Below, one piece after another: positions 38,915 to 48,111 of a DNA stretch of 55,153 nucleotides. Both the position numbers and the translations under genes were made by a program. The notes under the pieces are model-generated. The model searched no databases. It was not told where the DNA came from and worked only from the letters and a program-made list of their open reading frames with translations. The first letter of the stretch is position 1, and every line of letters begins with the position of its first letter. The stretch comes from Microbaculum marinisediminis (GTDB taxonomy: Bacteria > Pseudomonadota > Alphaproteobacteria > Rhizobiales > Tepidamorphaceae): positions 1 through 55,153 of the forward strand of contig NZ_JALIDZ010000016.1 of NCBI RefSeq assembly GCF_025397915.1, read 5' to 3'.

Positions 38915-40165
38915 TCAGGCGGGAACCGCTCTCGCGGGCGTGCGGGTGCGGCCCAGGATCATCAGCATGATGGCGATATTGAGCAGGTTCCATGCGATCC
39001 CGTTCAGGAACGCGGCGCGATAGCTGCCGGTCAGGTCGTAGATCCAGCCCGACAGCCAGCCGCCGAGCGCCATGCCGACGATCGTCGCCATGATGACGAG
39101 GCCGACACGCTGCCCGGCTTCCTTCGCCGGCAGGTACTCGCGCACGATCAGTGCGTAGCTGGGAACGATGCCGCCCTGCGAGAGGCCGAAAATGAGCGAG
39201 ACGACATAGAGCGACGTCAGTCCGTCGAAGGGCATGTAGAGAATCAGCGCCAGGCACTGGCCCAGCGAGCCGATCAGCAGCGTCTTCACGCCGCCGATGT
39301 AATCGGCGAGGAAACCGGACGCCAGCCGGCTGACGACCCCGCCGACCAGCATCAGCGACAGCATCTCGGCACCCCGCGCCACCCCGTAGCCGAGGTCGGC
39401 GCAATAGGCGACGATATGGACCTGCGGCATCGACATGGCGACGCAGCAGCCGAGACCCGCGATGACCAGCAGGGTCTGCAGCGCGCGCGGCGACAGGTCG
39501 ATGGATTTTGTGTGGAGCGGGGCGGGCGTTCCCGCCGGGAGGGCCGGGTTAATCTCCTCGGGCGGGCGCCGGCGCAGGAAGAAGGCGAGCGGCACCATCG
39601 TCACCAGACAGACGACGCCGATGACGACATAGGTCGCGCGCCAGCCTTCCGAGACGAGGATCCCCTGCAACGCCGTCGGCCATATGGCGCCGGCGAGATA
39701 GTTGCCGCTGGCGGTCGCCGCCACCGCCACGCCGCGGCGCTGCCGGAACCAGTGCGACACGTCGGCAATCAGCGGTCCGAACGTCGCGGCGGTGCCGAGG
39801 CCGATCAGGAAGCCCTGGATCAGGGCGAACTGCCAGAGGTCCGCGGCATAGGCCGCCGCGATGAAGCCGCCGCCGAGCGACAGCGCCGCGAGGATGATCG
39901 GAACGACGATGCCGATACGGTCCACGAAGCGGCCGAAGGCGACATTGCCCGCGGCGAAACCGATCATCGTCAGCGTGTAGGGCAGGGAGGCGTCGGACCG
40001 GCTGACGCCGAATTCGGCCTGCACCTCGGGCAGAACCACGATGACCGCCCACATGCCGATGCTGCCGATGGTGCCGAGCAGAACCGACACGGCCAGCCGA
40101 AACCAGGCGTAGGGACCGTCGATGGCGTCTGCGGCGGTCGCGCCGGCGTAGGGCGGTCTTATCAA
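38915..40165 (-). CDS. MFS transporter, TTG start
   Basis: 416 residues and 12 membrane segments. GSIGMWAVIVVLPEVQAEFGVSRSDASLPYTL and GFAAGNVAFGRFVDRIG (loop 2-3 motif) place it in the major facilitator superfamily near the oxalate/formate-antiporter and monocarboxylate-type groups. The second half has SRLASGFLADYIGG. The frame has no ATG near the N-terminus; TTG at 40165, 16 nt after the GST stop, keeps the complete first helix. The next candidate, a GTG inside helix 1, would truncate it. Last gene of a MATE-GST-MFS group. Substrate unknown. Confidence 0.85.
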   Translation of the reverse strand: MIRPPYAGATAADAIDGPYAWFRLAVSVLLGTIGSIGMWAVIVVLPEVQAEFGVSRSDASLPYTLTMIGFAAGNVAFGRFVDRIGIVVPIILAALSLGGGFIAAAYAADLWQFALIQGFLIGLGTAATFGPLIADVSHWFRQRRGVAVAATASGNYLAGAIWPTALQGILVSEGWRATYVVIGVVCLVTMVPLAFFLRRRPPEEINPALPAGTPAPLHTKSIDLSPRALQTLLVIAGLGCCVAMSMPQVHIVAYCADLGYGVARGAEMLSLMLVGGVVSRLASGFLADYIGGVKTLLIGSLGQCLALILYMPFDGLTSLYVVSLIFGLSQGGIVPSYALIVREYLPAKEAGQRVGLVIMATIVGMALGGWLSGWIYDLTGSYRAAFLNGIAWNLLNIAIMLMILGRTRTPARAVPA

Positions 40166-40181
40166 GCCTGTCAGCCCCGCA

Positions 40182-40787
40182 TCATCCCGCCGGCGTCGTC
40201 GCCTCGAAGGCGGGAACCGTGTTGGCGAAGGCGTCGAGCCAGCCGACCAGTTTGGGATGGCCGTCGCGCCAGTGACCGTCGAAGCGGAGATCGAGATAGC
40301 CGAGCGCGCATGCCAGCGCGATATGGCCGACATGCGGCGGCTTGCCCATGATCGGCGGCTCGTTCTCCAGTTCGGCCAGCGCGCGGGTGACCTTGGCGGC
40401 CTGGCGGTCGAGCCAGGGCCGATACTGTATCTCTTCGGGGCGGAAGCGCTTCTCGTATATCTGCAGAATGGAGGCATCCATCATGCCGTCCGCGAGCGCC
40501 TGCAGACGCAGCGCGGCGAAGCGACCCTCGCCCTTGGGCATGATCTTGCCGCCGCCCGCCAGGTCGTCGAGATACTCCAGGATCACGCGGGAATCGAACA
40601 GGGATGAGCCGTCCTCCAGGATCAGCGTCGGAATCTTGCCGAGCGGGTTCTGGTGGAACAATTCCTCGTCGCCGGCATTGGAATCGGCGGGCTTGATCTC
40701 GATCCTGTCGTCGAGCTCGAGAATGCCCATCGCGATCTTGACCTTGCGGCCGAAGGGGGACGGTGCGGCGGAACGCAGGATCAGCAT
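40182..40787 (-). CDS. Glutathione S-transferase family protein
   Basis: 201 residues. The thioredoxin-like N-terminal domain reads MLILRSAAPSPFGRKVKIAMGIL, NPLGKIPTLILEDGSSLFDSRVILEYLDDL (cis-Pro in IPTL and the S in DSR that binds the glutathione gamma-glutamyl group), followed by the all-helical domain with LACALGYLDLRFDGHWRDGHPKLVGWLDAF. The catalytic residue is likely Ser at PSPFGRK. GGAG lies about 9 nt before the ATG at 40787. It sits between a MATE and an MFS exporter, which suggests a detoxification group. Confidence 0.9.
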   Translation of the reverse strand: MLILRSAAPSPFGRKVKIAMGILELDDRIEIKPADSNAGDEELFHQNPLGKIPTLILEDGSSLFDSRVILEYLDDLAGGGKIMPKGEGRFAALRLQALADGMMDASILQIYEKRFRPEEIQYRPWLDRQAAKVTRALAELENEPPIMGKPPHVGHIALACALGYLDLRFDGHWRDGHPKLVGWLDAFANTVPAFEATTPAG

Positions 40788-40860
40788 CGGTAGAAAGCTC
40801 CAGGACTTGGAATCGGCAGGGTCGAGCCTCACCATATCCATCCCGGTTCGGCTTTGCCAA

Positions 40861-42279
40861 TCAGGCGTGCACGGCGACGAATTTCTCCACGAGGCCGTTG
40901 CGGTCGCGCGCGGAGAAGCGGGCAAGCGACAGGGCCGCGACGGCGCCGAGGCCGACGATGAACCCGATCCAGATGCCGACGGCGCCGTAACCGAAGACAA
41001 AGCCCAGCACATAGGCAAGCGGCGCGCCGCAGACCCAGTAGCCGAAGGCCGCGTAGGCCAGCGGCACCCGCGTGTCGTTGAGGCCGCGCAGGATTCCGAG
41101 GCCGACGACCTGGATACCGTCGAAGAGCTGGAAGAAGGCGGCGACGCCGAGTAGCGACACGGCGATGGCGAGCACTGCGCCGGCGTCGGGGTCCGAGGCG
41201 TCGAGGAACTGCCGGGCCAGCGGTTCGGGGATGACCCAGTAGGCGAGAGCTGCAATGAGCATGACGGCAAGCCCGAGCGTCATCGCCGTCCAGCCGGCGC
41301 GGCCGATCGCCCGACTGTCGCGCCGGCCGGCGGCGATGCCGACCCTGACGGTGCCGGCCTGGGAGATGCCGAGCGGAATCATGAACGCGACCGCGGTGCA
41401 TTGCAGCGCGATCGTATGGCCGGCCAGCGTCAACGGCCCGAGCCAGCCGACCATGAGGGTCGAGGCGGCGAACAGGCCCTCCTCCAGCAAGGCCGTCAAG
41501 GCGATCGGAGCGCCGAGCCTGACGATCGCCTTCAACCGCTCGAAATCGGCGATCCAGAGCCGCCGGAACACGTGGTAACCGCGGATCGCCGGATGCGTGA
41601 CGACGTAGATGGCGATAATCGTGAAACCGACGGCGCTGGTCGCCGTGGTGGCGACGCCGGCGCCGACGATTTCCAGTCGCGGCAGCCCCCAGTTGCCGAA
41701 GATCAGGCCGTAGTTGATGGCCGCGTTCAGGATGATGCCCGACCCGGTGATCCAGACGATGACGGCGGCGCGGTCGAGGGTGGCGAGCAGCGCGCGCAGC
41801 ACCATGACGCCGAGGATGAACGGTAGGCTCCACGCGGCATAGGCGAGATATTCGCCAGCGAGCCTGGATGCCGTCGGGTCCTGGCCCAGCATCAGCAGGA
41901 TCCATTCGCCGTGCATGAGCACCGCGATCGCGGGCGCCGAATACAGCACGGAGGCCCACAGCCCCTGGCGGATGGGACGCCGCACGGCACGGGCATCGCC
42001 GGAGCCGTGCGCCTGGGCGGTCAGTGCCGGCACCGACGAGGTCAGGCCGATGCCGCCCAGCAGGAACAGGAAGATCAGCGTGAAGCCCAGCATGCCGGCG
42101 GCGAGAGCCTCGGCTCCGAGCCAGCCGACCATGACCACGTCGGTGGTGTTGATGGCGATGTTGCCGAGATTGGTCAGCGCCAGCGGCAGGGCGATCGACA
42201 TGGACGCGGCAACCTCGCTGCGCCCGGTTTCGGGCGATGGGGGAGCGGCATTCATGATCGGATCGGCGGCTTGGGTCAT
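40861..42279 (-). CDS. MATE-family multidrug efflux protein
   Basis: 472 residues and 12 membrane segments: SIALPLALTNLGNIAINTTDVVMVGWLGAEALAAGML at the start, RLGAPIALTALLEEGLFAASTLMVGWLGPLTLAGHTIALQ at the start of the second half, and QVVGLGILRGLNDTRVPLAYAAFGYWVCGAPLAYVLGF. These are hallmark MATE repeats. Such pumps export cationic drugs in exchange for Na+ or H+. The start is uncertain (ATG at 42279 or 42255), both with poor ribosome binding sites. First gene of the group with GST and MFS. Confidence 0.93.
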   Translation of the reverse strand: MTQAADPIMNAAPPSPETGRSEVAASMSIALPLALTNLGNIAINTTDVVMVGWLGAEALAAGMLGFTLIFLFLLGGIGLTSSVPALTAQAHGSGDARAVRRPIRQGLWASVLYSAPAIAVLMHGEWILLMLGQDPTASRLAGEYLAYAAWSLPFILGVMVLRALLATLDRAAVIVWITGSGIILNAAINYGLIFGNWGLPRLEIVGAGVATTATSAVGFTIIAIYVVTHPAIRGYHVFRRLWIADFERLKAIVRLGAPIALTALLEEGLFAASTLMVGWLGPLTLAGHTIALQCTAVAFMIPLGISQAGTVRVGIAAGRRDSRAIGRAGWTAMTLGLAVMLIAALAYWVIPEPLARQFLDASDPDAGAVLAIAVSLLGVAAFFQLFDGIQVVGLGILRGLNDTRVPLAYAAFGYWVCGAPLAYVLGFVFGYGAVGIWIGFIVGLGAVAALSLARFSARDRNGLVEKFVAVHA

Positions 42280-42467
42280 GGCGGCGGCACCATGGCCGGG
42301 TTCAGCCGGAAAGGCCAGCAACGGAAGGCCGTCCGCGAGAAATCCCGATCGCGATTATCCGGCTGACTTGTCGTCGATGCCTTGTTAGCTTCCCTAGCGG
42401 AAGATTCGTAGCTGCCTTGGTCTACTGCGCTTCCAATCACAGAAAAGACGGTAAGAGGAGATACCGA

Positions 42468-42911
42468 ATGCCTTTACGTTTGCTATTTGCGTTCGTTGTC
42501 GCTGTGGCGGGTGTATTCGCTGCTCCAAATCTATATGCAGCCGAAGAAAACTCGCCGTCGACCGGAAAAGAGGCTCGGGGTGACGGATGGTACAGCTTTG
42601 CCAAGATCGCTGTTTTTTACGATCTCGGCAACGACATCATTCGCAGCATCGGTGTGAAGATGGTGACCAATCCGCAAACGGGTGTCTACTGCATCAGGCC
42701 GGAAAAGCGGATCAATACACAGAAGCGAATCGGCGTGGCCGCGGTTGAGTGGGGCCAATCGTCCGGCAACGATCTGCTGGCATTCTGGAGCGCTGGTGGC
42801 AACTCCTGCCCGAATCCCAAGCGGTGGTTCGAGGTGCGCACCTATGACCAGAACGGTAGCGGAGATTGGGTGCTGAGCGACGATATCGCCTGGACGTTCC
42901 ACGTGCTCTAG
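42468..42911 (+). CDS. Small exported protein of unknown function, lower G+C
   Basis: 147 residues with signal peptide (LRLLFAFVVAVAGVFAAPNLYAA) and GAGGAG before the ATG at 42468. The mature domain (IAVFYDLGNDIIRSIGVKMVTNPQTGVYCIRP, AAVEWGQSSGNDLLAFWSAGGNSCPN, FEVRTYDQNGSGDWVLSDDIAWTFHV) has two cysteines and looks like a small beta sandwich. Similar short domains occur in exported proteins of other bacteria, without a known role. The gene and 100 nt upstream use more A and T than the neighbours, a sign of possible transfer. Confidence 0.7.
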   Translation: MPLRLLFAFVVAVAGVFAAPNLYAAEENSPSTGKEARGDGWYSFAKIAVFYDLGNDIIRSIGVKMVTNPQTGVYCIRPEKRINTQKRIGVAAVEWGQSSGNDLLAFWSAGGNSCPNPKRWFEVRTYDQNGSGDWVLSDDIAWTFHVL

Positions 42912-43015
42912 AGCGGCCTTGCCGTTCCTGTCGCCGGCGGCGCGATCAATATGGTCGTGCCGCCAGCGTTCGAATCCGACAGCGCTTGAAGCCGCCACTG
43001 TTCGAAGCCAACGGG

Positions 43016-43597
43016 CTATGACCGGCGCGCCAGCGCCGCGTCGTAGTCGGCGATAGCTTCGGCGAGCAGTGCGTATTCCTCGCAGCCCGTTCCGCAGCGC
43101 GATCCGATCTCGCGCAGCTGCTCCCGGGCGAGTTCCGGCCTTTCGAGCACCAGATAGGCCTCGCCGAGATATTCCCGTGCCTTGACGTAATCGGGATCGG
43201 CCGCGAGCGCCTGGCGATAGAAGCCGAGCCCGACCTCGAACCGGCCGAGCTGGCGGTTGGCGTAGCCCAGGTAGTTGAGGACGCGCGGATCGTCCTTGTT
43301 CTCGACCAGGCTCAGGACCTCGATCGCCTCGCCGTAGCGGCCGGTGCGGGCGAGCCAGCTGCCATAGGCGTAGCGGCTCGTGTCGTCGATGGCCGTGCTC
43401 GACTGCTTGATGCACTGGCCGGTCCGGCCATCGAAGATCTGGCCGCGCGGGCACGACTTGATCGGGCCGCTTTCGCCACCACCACCGCCGGCAGCGACCG
43501 CTCCGCCGGGCACGGCCGTTGCCACGGCAAGTGCGAGAGCACCGGTTGTTAGAAGAGAACTCAGGACGGTTCGTGGTGTGTGTGCGACTGGCGTCAT
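43016..43597 (-). CDS. Exported tetratricopeptide-repeat protein
   Basis: 193 residues with signal peptide (LLTTGALALAVATAVPGGAVA), a glycine-rich stretch, a two-cysteine motif CPRGQIFDGRTGQCIKQ, and three TPR units (SRYAYGSWLARTGRYGEAIEVL, VLNYLGYANRQLGRFEVGLGFYRQALAADPDY, AREYLGEAYLVLERPELAREQL). A CGTGC pair near the end may be a second disulfide. TPR proteins hold partner proteins; the partner is unknown. GGAGG about eight bases before the ATG at 43597. Confidence 0.88.
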   Translation of the reverse strand: MTPVAHTPRTVLSSLLTTGALALAVATAVPGGAVAAGGGGGESGPIKSCPRGQIFDGRTGQCIKQSSTAIDDTSRYAYGSWLARTGRYGEAIEVLSLVENKDDPRVLNYLGYANRQLGRFEVGLGFYRQALAADPDYVKAREYLGEAYLVLERPELAREQLREIGSRCGTGCEEYALLAEAIADYDAALARRS

Positions 43598-43687
43598 GAT
43601 CGATGTCCTCCGTCTGGATTCGCCGATGCCATGCAGTCCGACTAACGTTTCGGCGCGGCGAATATTCCCGAAGGCCGACCGTGGCGT

Positions 43688-44629
43688 GTGACCGGCGGAC
43701 TTGCCCGTCGGACTTGCATCGCCCGCGTCGCCGGACTATCCGGGCGCGTGCGCCGCTCGTTTGCAAACCTGACCCTGCTGTTCGCTGCCTTCGTCTGGGG
43801 CACGGCCTTCGTCGCTCAGACGACGGCCATGGAGGATGTCGGGCCGTTCCTGTTCACCGGCCTGCGTTTCCTGCTGGCGGCGGCGGCGATCCTGCCTCTC
43901 GTCCTCCGGGAGCGGCGTCGCGGCGCCGCGATGGACCGGACCGGCCGGAGGCTCGCGATCGCCACGGCGATCACCTTCTTCGCCGGCAGCATCCTGCAGC
44001 AGATCGGCCTGCAATATACCAGCGTCACCAATGCCGGCTTCCTGACCGGGCTCTACGTCGTGCTCGTGCCGTTCGTCGCCTGGGCGGTGTTCCGCTCGAT
44101 GCCGCACGCTGTCGCCTGGCCGGCGGCGACGATGTCCTTCGCCGGCACCATTCTGCTGTCGGGCGGCGGTATCGCCCCGCTCGGCCTCGGCGACGGGTTG
44201 ATGGTGGTCGCCGCCGTCTTCTGGGCGCTGCAGGTCGCGTTGCTCAGCTATACCGCGGCGCGGACCGGCCGGCCGGTGACGGTCGCCTTCGTCCAGTTCG
44301 CGATCGGCGGGCTTCTCGGAACCGCCATCGCGCCGTTCGCCGAGCCTATCGAGATGGACCGGATCGCGGCCGCCGGCGTCGAGATCCTCTATGCCGGCCT
44401 GTTGTCGGGCGGCGTCGGCTACACGTTGCAGGCGATCGGCCAGCGCTGGACACCGCCGGCCGACGCCGCCGTCATCCTGTCGTCGGAGGCGCTGTTCGCC
44501 GCGGCCGCCGGAGCGCTCCTGCTCGGCGAACGGCTGACGATCATCGGGCTGGCGGGCGCGATGCTCATCATGGTCGCCATCCTCACCGTTCAACTGGCGC
44601 CGCTGGCGTTCAGGCCGGCACGGAACTAG
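43688..44629 (+). CDS. EamA-family (DMT) transporter
   Basis: 313 residues with ten membrane helices in two EamA repeats: LTLLFAAFVWGTAFVAQTTAM and GDGLMVVAAVFWALQVALLSY start the halves, and the second ends ALFAAAAGALLLGERLTIIGLAGAMLIMVAIL, a typical EamA closing block. These move metabolites across the inner membrane; no substrate can be named. Start GTG at 43688 or 43748; the latter would place the first helix only a few residues in, which is also plausible. Confidence 0.9.
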   Translation: MTGGLARRTCIARVAGLSGRVRRSFANLTLLFAAFVWGTAFVAQTTAMEDVGPFLFTGLRFLLAAAAILPLVLRERRRGAAMDRTGRRLAIATAITFFAGSILQQIGLQYTSVTNAGFLTGLYVVLVPFVAWAVFRSMPHAVAWPAATMSFAGTILLSGGGIAPLGLGDGLMVVAAVFWALQVALLSYTAARTGRPVTVAFVQFAIGGLLGTAIAPFAEPIEMDRIAAAGVEILYAGLLSGGVGYTLQAIGQRWTPPADAAVILSSEALFAAAAGALLLGERLTIIGLAGAMLIMVAILTVQLAPLAFRPARN

Positions 44630-44785
44630 TCCGCGATCCCGTCCTTGCGGTCACATTGGCGAAATGTCCCACTTGCGTCCGGCGTAAAGGGCTGGGACGA
44701 TAGCCGCCAGGCGAGGTCACGGGCGGGCCCGCGCTAACTCAAAAAATACGACGGCGGTCCGCCCGGCGAAGGGAGGATTGCTGAC

Positions 44786-46837
44786 ATGCCCGAACTGAAC
44801 GGCAGAGCGGTTGGGGCCGCCCGGTGCATCGCGCTGGTCGGCCCGTACCTGAGCGGGAAGACGACGCTTCTCGAAAGCATCCTGGCGCGAACCGGCGCCA
44901 TCTCCCGGCAAGGCAGGGTCAGCGACGGCAATACCGTCGGCGACGCCTCACCGGAAGCGCGTGCGCACGGCATGAGCGTCGAGGTCAATGTCGCCACGAC
45001 CGAGTTCATGGGCGACACCTACACCTTCGTCGATTGTCCGGGCTCAATCGAGTTCCTGCACGAAGCGCGCAACGTGGTCCCCGCGGTCGATATGGCGATC
45101 GTGGTGGCGGAAGCCGACGAGAAGAAGGTCCCCGCGCTGCAGCTGATCCTCAAGGAGCTCGAGGACCTCGGCATTCCGCGGCTCATCTTCCTCAACAAGA
45201 TCGACAAGGCGGAAGGCAATGTCCGCGACGTGCTGGCGTGGCTGCAGCCGGCGTCGGCCCAGCCGATCGTGCTGCGGCAATTACCGATCTGGGAAAACGA
45301 TATCGTCACCGGCTTCGTCGATCTGGCGCTCGAGCGCGCCTTCGTCTACCGCGAGCACGCGCCGAGCGAGGTGATCGAGATGAACGACGCGGCGAAGGCG
45401 GAGGAGGTCGACGCCCGTTTCTCGATGCTGGAGAAGCTCGCCGACTACGACGACGAGCTGATGGAACAACTCCTGTCCGATGTCGAGCCGCCGCGCGACC
45501 GGGTGTTCGACGACCTGACGACGGAACTCCGGGAAAGCCAGATCGTGCCGCTTCTGACCGGTTCGGCGGAGCACGGCAACGGCATCCTGCGCCTGATGAA
45601 GGCGCTTCGGCACGAGGCGCCGACGGTCCAGCAGACGGTCGAGCGGCTGGGCCTTGGCGGCGGCACGAGCGCGGTGGCGCAGATCCTCAAGACGTTCCAT
45701 ACGCCGCATGGCGGCAAGCTGTCGGTGGCGCGGGTGCTGCGCGGCACCTTGAGCGACGGCGACACGGTCTGCGGCGCCAAGGGCGAGGAGGAGCGCATCG
45801 GCGGCCTGTTCACGCTCAAGGGGCAGGATGCGAGCAAGGCTGGCCAGGCGACGACCGGTGACACGGTCGGGCTCGGCCGGCTCGAAGGCATCGCCACCGG
45901 CGAGACCATCTCGACGGAGAAGGGCGTTGCCCAGCTCGTATCGGTGGCGCCGCCGGCGCCGGTGCTCGGCAAGGCAATCGCCGCCAAGGAGCGCAAGGAC
46001 GAGGTGAAGCTGACGTCCGCGGTCCAGAAGATCATGGACGAGGACCCCTCGCTGTCGCTTTCGCACAACCAGGAGGCCGGCGAGATGGTGCTGCACGGGC
46101 AGGGCGAGATGCATCTGCGCGTCGCCATGGAGCGGCTGACGGGCAAATTCGCCATCGACGTGGAGACCCACGAGCCGCGCGTCGGCTACAAGGAGACGAT
46201 CCGCAAGTCGGTCAGCCAGCGCGGCCGCCACAAGAAGCAGTCGGGCGGGCACGGCCAGTTCGGCGACGTGGTGCTGGATATCAAGCCGTTGCCGCGCGGC
46301 GCCGGGTTCGAGTTCACCGACTCGATCACCGGCGGTGTTGTGCCCAAGCAGTACATCCCGTCCGTCGAGTCCGGCGTGCGCGACTATCTCGCCCACGGGC
46401 CGCTCGGCTTCCCGGTCGTCGACGTGGCGGTCAACCTGTCGGACGGCTCGTATCACACCGTCGACTCCTCCGACATGGCGTTCCGCACCGCCGGGCGCAT
46501 CGGCATGAGCGAGGGGCTGCCGCAGTGCTCGCCGGTGCTGCTCGAGCCGGTGATGCACGTGGAGATCGCGGTGCCGGCGGACGCGACGTCGAAGGTCAAC
46601 ACCATCGTCTCGCAGCGCCGCGGTCAGATCCTCGGCTTCGATGCCCGGCCCGGCTGGACCGGCTGGGACGTGGTGCAGGCGCAGATGCCGGAGGCGGAGA
46701 TGCGCGACCTGATCGTCGAGCTCAGGTCGGCGACCGCCGGCGTCGGCTCCTATGTCTATCGCTTCGACCACCTTGCCGAACTGACCGGCAAGCTTGCCGA
46801 CCAGGTGATCGAGAGCCACCGGAAGGAAGCGGCCTGA
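44786..46837 (+). CDS. Elongation factor G-like GTPase (EF-G paralog) with altered G3 motif
   Basis: 683 residues with all EF-G domains: the GTPase domain (P loop GPYLSGKT at 19-26, NKID at 137-140), the domain II barrel, a domain IV with the loop TGGVVPKQYIPSVESGVRDYL, and domain V ending EVVQAQMPEAEM-like (residues DVVQAQMPEAEMRDL). The G3 motif is DCPGS (83-87) where EF-G has DTPGH; that His activates the attacking water. The switch I region (DASPEARAHGMSVE) also departs from the RGITI consensus. It is thus the EF-G-like paralog and not the main translocase; its job may be ribosome rescue, recycling or another ribosome-linked GTPase role. GGGAGG lies before the ATG at 44786. Confidence 0.9.
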   Translation: MPELNGRAVGAARCIALVGPYLSGKTTLLESILARTGAISRQGRVSDGNTVGDASPEARAHGMSVEVNVATTEFMGDTYTFVDCPGSIEFLHEARNVVPAVDMAIVVAEADEKKVPALQLILKELEDLGIPRLIFLNKIDKAEGNVRDVLAWLQPASAQPIVLRQLPIWENDIVTGFVDLALERAFVYREHAPSEVIEMNDAAKAEEVDARFSMLEKLADYDDELMEQLLSDVEPPRDRVFDDLTTELRESQIVPLLTGSAEHGNGILRLMKALRHEAPTVQQTVERLGLGGGTSAVAQILKTFHTPHGGKLSVARVLRGTLSDGDTVCGAKGEEERIGGLFTLKGQDASKAGQATTGDTVGLGRLEGIATGETISTEKGVAQLVSVAPPAPVLGKAIAAKERKDEVKLTSAVQKIMDEDPSLSLSHNQEAGEMVLHGQGEMHLRVAMERLTGKFAIDVETHEPRVGYKETIRKSVSQRGRHKKQSGGHGQFGDVVLDIKPLPRGAGFEFTDSITGGVVPKQYIPSVESGVRDYLAHGPLGFPVVDVAVNLSDGSYHTVDSSDMAFRTAGRIGMSEGLPQCSPVLLEPVMHVEIAVPADATSKVNTIVSQRRGQILGFDARPGWTGWDVVQAQMPEAEMRDLIVELRSATAGVGSYVYRFDHLAELTGKLADQVIESHRKEAA

Positions 46838-47033
46838 GCATCCGGCCGATCGGGGTCATCGCCCCGGACGGCCACATCCCGGGCGGCCGCTATGCGGCGT
46901 CCGGGTTCGCCGGGGCCGCGACGGTGCGGCCGGCGGCAAACCCGTTGCGCTCACAGCCGCGTCGCGCAAGCGTGAGTTGCTCCCGTCCCCCGCACGGCGT
47001 AGTCCGGTGCACAAGCGGAAGGAGCGATGACCC

Positions 47034-47993
47034 ATGCTGATCCGAAACAGACCGGGATGGTGGATGCCCGACTCCGCGGCGACCCCGCGGGAGGTGTTCC
47101 TGAATCGACGCGCGTTCATGGCGGCGACGGGCGTGTCCGTCGCCGGAGCACTGCTGCCCGCCGGCATCGCGCGCGCGGACAGCGACGATCCGACGGCCGA
47201 TCTCTACCCGGCGCCGCGCAACGAGAGCTTCGAGCTCGACCGGGAGATCACGCCGCAGAAGTACAACCTCGCCTTCAACAATTTCTACGAGTTCGGCTCG
47301 CACAAGCAGATTGCCAAAGACGCCCAGGCGCTGAAGATCCGGCCGTGGGAAGTGAAGATCGACGGCGACGTCGAAAAAGAGATGACACTCGGCATCGACG
47401 AGCTGATCCGCAAGATGACGCTGGAGGAGCGTCTCTACAGGCACCGCTGCGTCGAAGCCTGGTCGATGGCGGTGCCGTGGACCGGTTTTCCGTTCTCCAG
47501 GCTGGTGGCGCTGGCGGCCCCGCTGTCGCGGGCGAAATACGTGCGCATGGAGACCTTCTACAATCCGATCATGGCGCCGGGGCAGAAGCAGTTCTGGTAT
47601 CCCTGGCCCTATGTCGAGGGCCTGACGATCGAGGAGGCGACCAACGACCTCGCCTTTCTCGTCACCGGCGCCTACGGCGAGCCGGTCGCCAAGCAGATGG
47701 GCGCGCCGCTGCGGCTGGCGACCCCGTGGAAATACGGCTTCAAGTCGATCAAGTCGATCGTCCGGTTCACCTTTACCGCTGAGCGGCCCAGGGGACTGTG
47801 GGAGGAAATCCTGCCGACCGAGTACGGCTTCTGGGCGAACGTCAATCCGGACGTGCCGCATCCGCGCTGGAGCCAGGCGGACGAGGAAGTGCTCGGCACC
47901 GGCGAGCGCGTGCCGACGCAGCTCTACAACGGTTACGGCGAACAGGTCGCCTCGCTCTATTCCGGCTACGAGGGCGAGAAGCTGTTCATGTGA
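47034..47993 (+). CDS. msrP: Protein-methionine-sulfoxide reductase catalytic subunit MsrP (YedY)
   Basis: 319 residues with a twin-arginine signal (LNRRAFMAATGVSVAGALLPAGIARA; Arg25-Arg26). The molybdenum ligand is Cys139 in HRCVEAWSMAVPWTGF, and KYNLAFNNFYEFGSHK, VRMETFYNPIMAPGQ, WYPWPYVEGL and YGFKSIKSIV are the family blocks. The enzyme folds with molybdopterin in the cytoplasm, is exported by Tat, and repairs oxidised methionines in periplasmic proteins. AAGGAG lies about 10 nt before the ATG at 47034. No msrQ (heme membrane partner) follows; the next gene downstream is a convergent LysR regulator. Confidence 0.95.
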   Translation: MLIRNRPGWWMPDSAATPREVFLNRRAFMAATGVSVAGALLPAGIARADSDDPTADLYPAPRNESFELDREITPQKYNLAFNNFYEFGSHKQIAKDAQALKIRPWEVKIDGDVEKEMTLGIDELIRKMTLEERLYRHRCVEAWSMAVPWTGFPFSRLVALAAPLSRAKYVRMETFYNPIMAPGQKQFWYPWPYVEGLTIEEATNDLAFLVTGAYGEPVAKQMGAPLRLATPWKYGFKSIKSIVRFTFTAERPRGLWEEILPTEYGFWANVNPDVPHPRWSQADEEVLGTGERVPTQLYNGYGEQVASLYSGYEGEKLFM

Positions 47994-48078
47994 CCGGCTC
48001 ATGTGACCGGGCGGGCCGTCAGGCCCCGGGTCTCGTACATGTCGTGGGGAGCACCGTCATCCGACGATGGCGGTGACG

Positions 48079-48111
48079 AAAAAAAAGCCGGATCGCGAAA
48101 GGCGATCCGGC
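48079..48111 (-). terminator. Rho-independent terminator
   Basis: A perfect 10-bp stem (48087-48096 with 48102-48111), loop GAAAG, followed on the minus strand by eight T. It ends either the small RNA or the LysR transcript. Confidence 0.9.

Noticed and set aside
38171-40351. A 726-codon open frame crossing the BON-LysM and MFS genes
   Set aside because: Runs antisense through two well-identified genes and has no recognisable protein features.
45281-46819. A 512-codon open frame opposite the EF-G-like gene
   Set aside because: Composition is that of an antisense shadow (His/Arg/Leu-rich, no domain).
47027-47782. Plus-strand frame starting ATGACCC just before msrP
   Set aside because: It has the better ribosome binding site spacing but encodes an Arg/Gly/Ala-rich shadow; the msrP frame from 47034 has the Tat signal and all family motifs.
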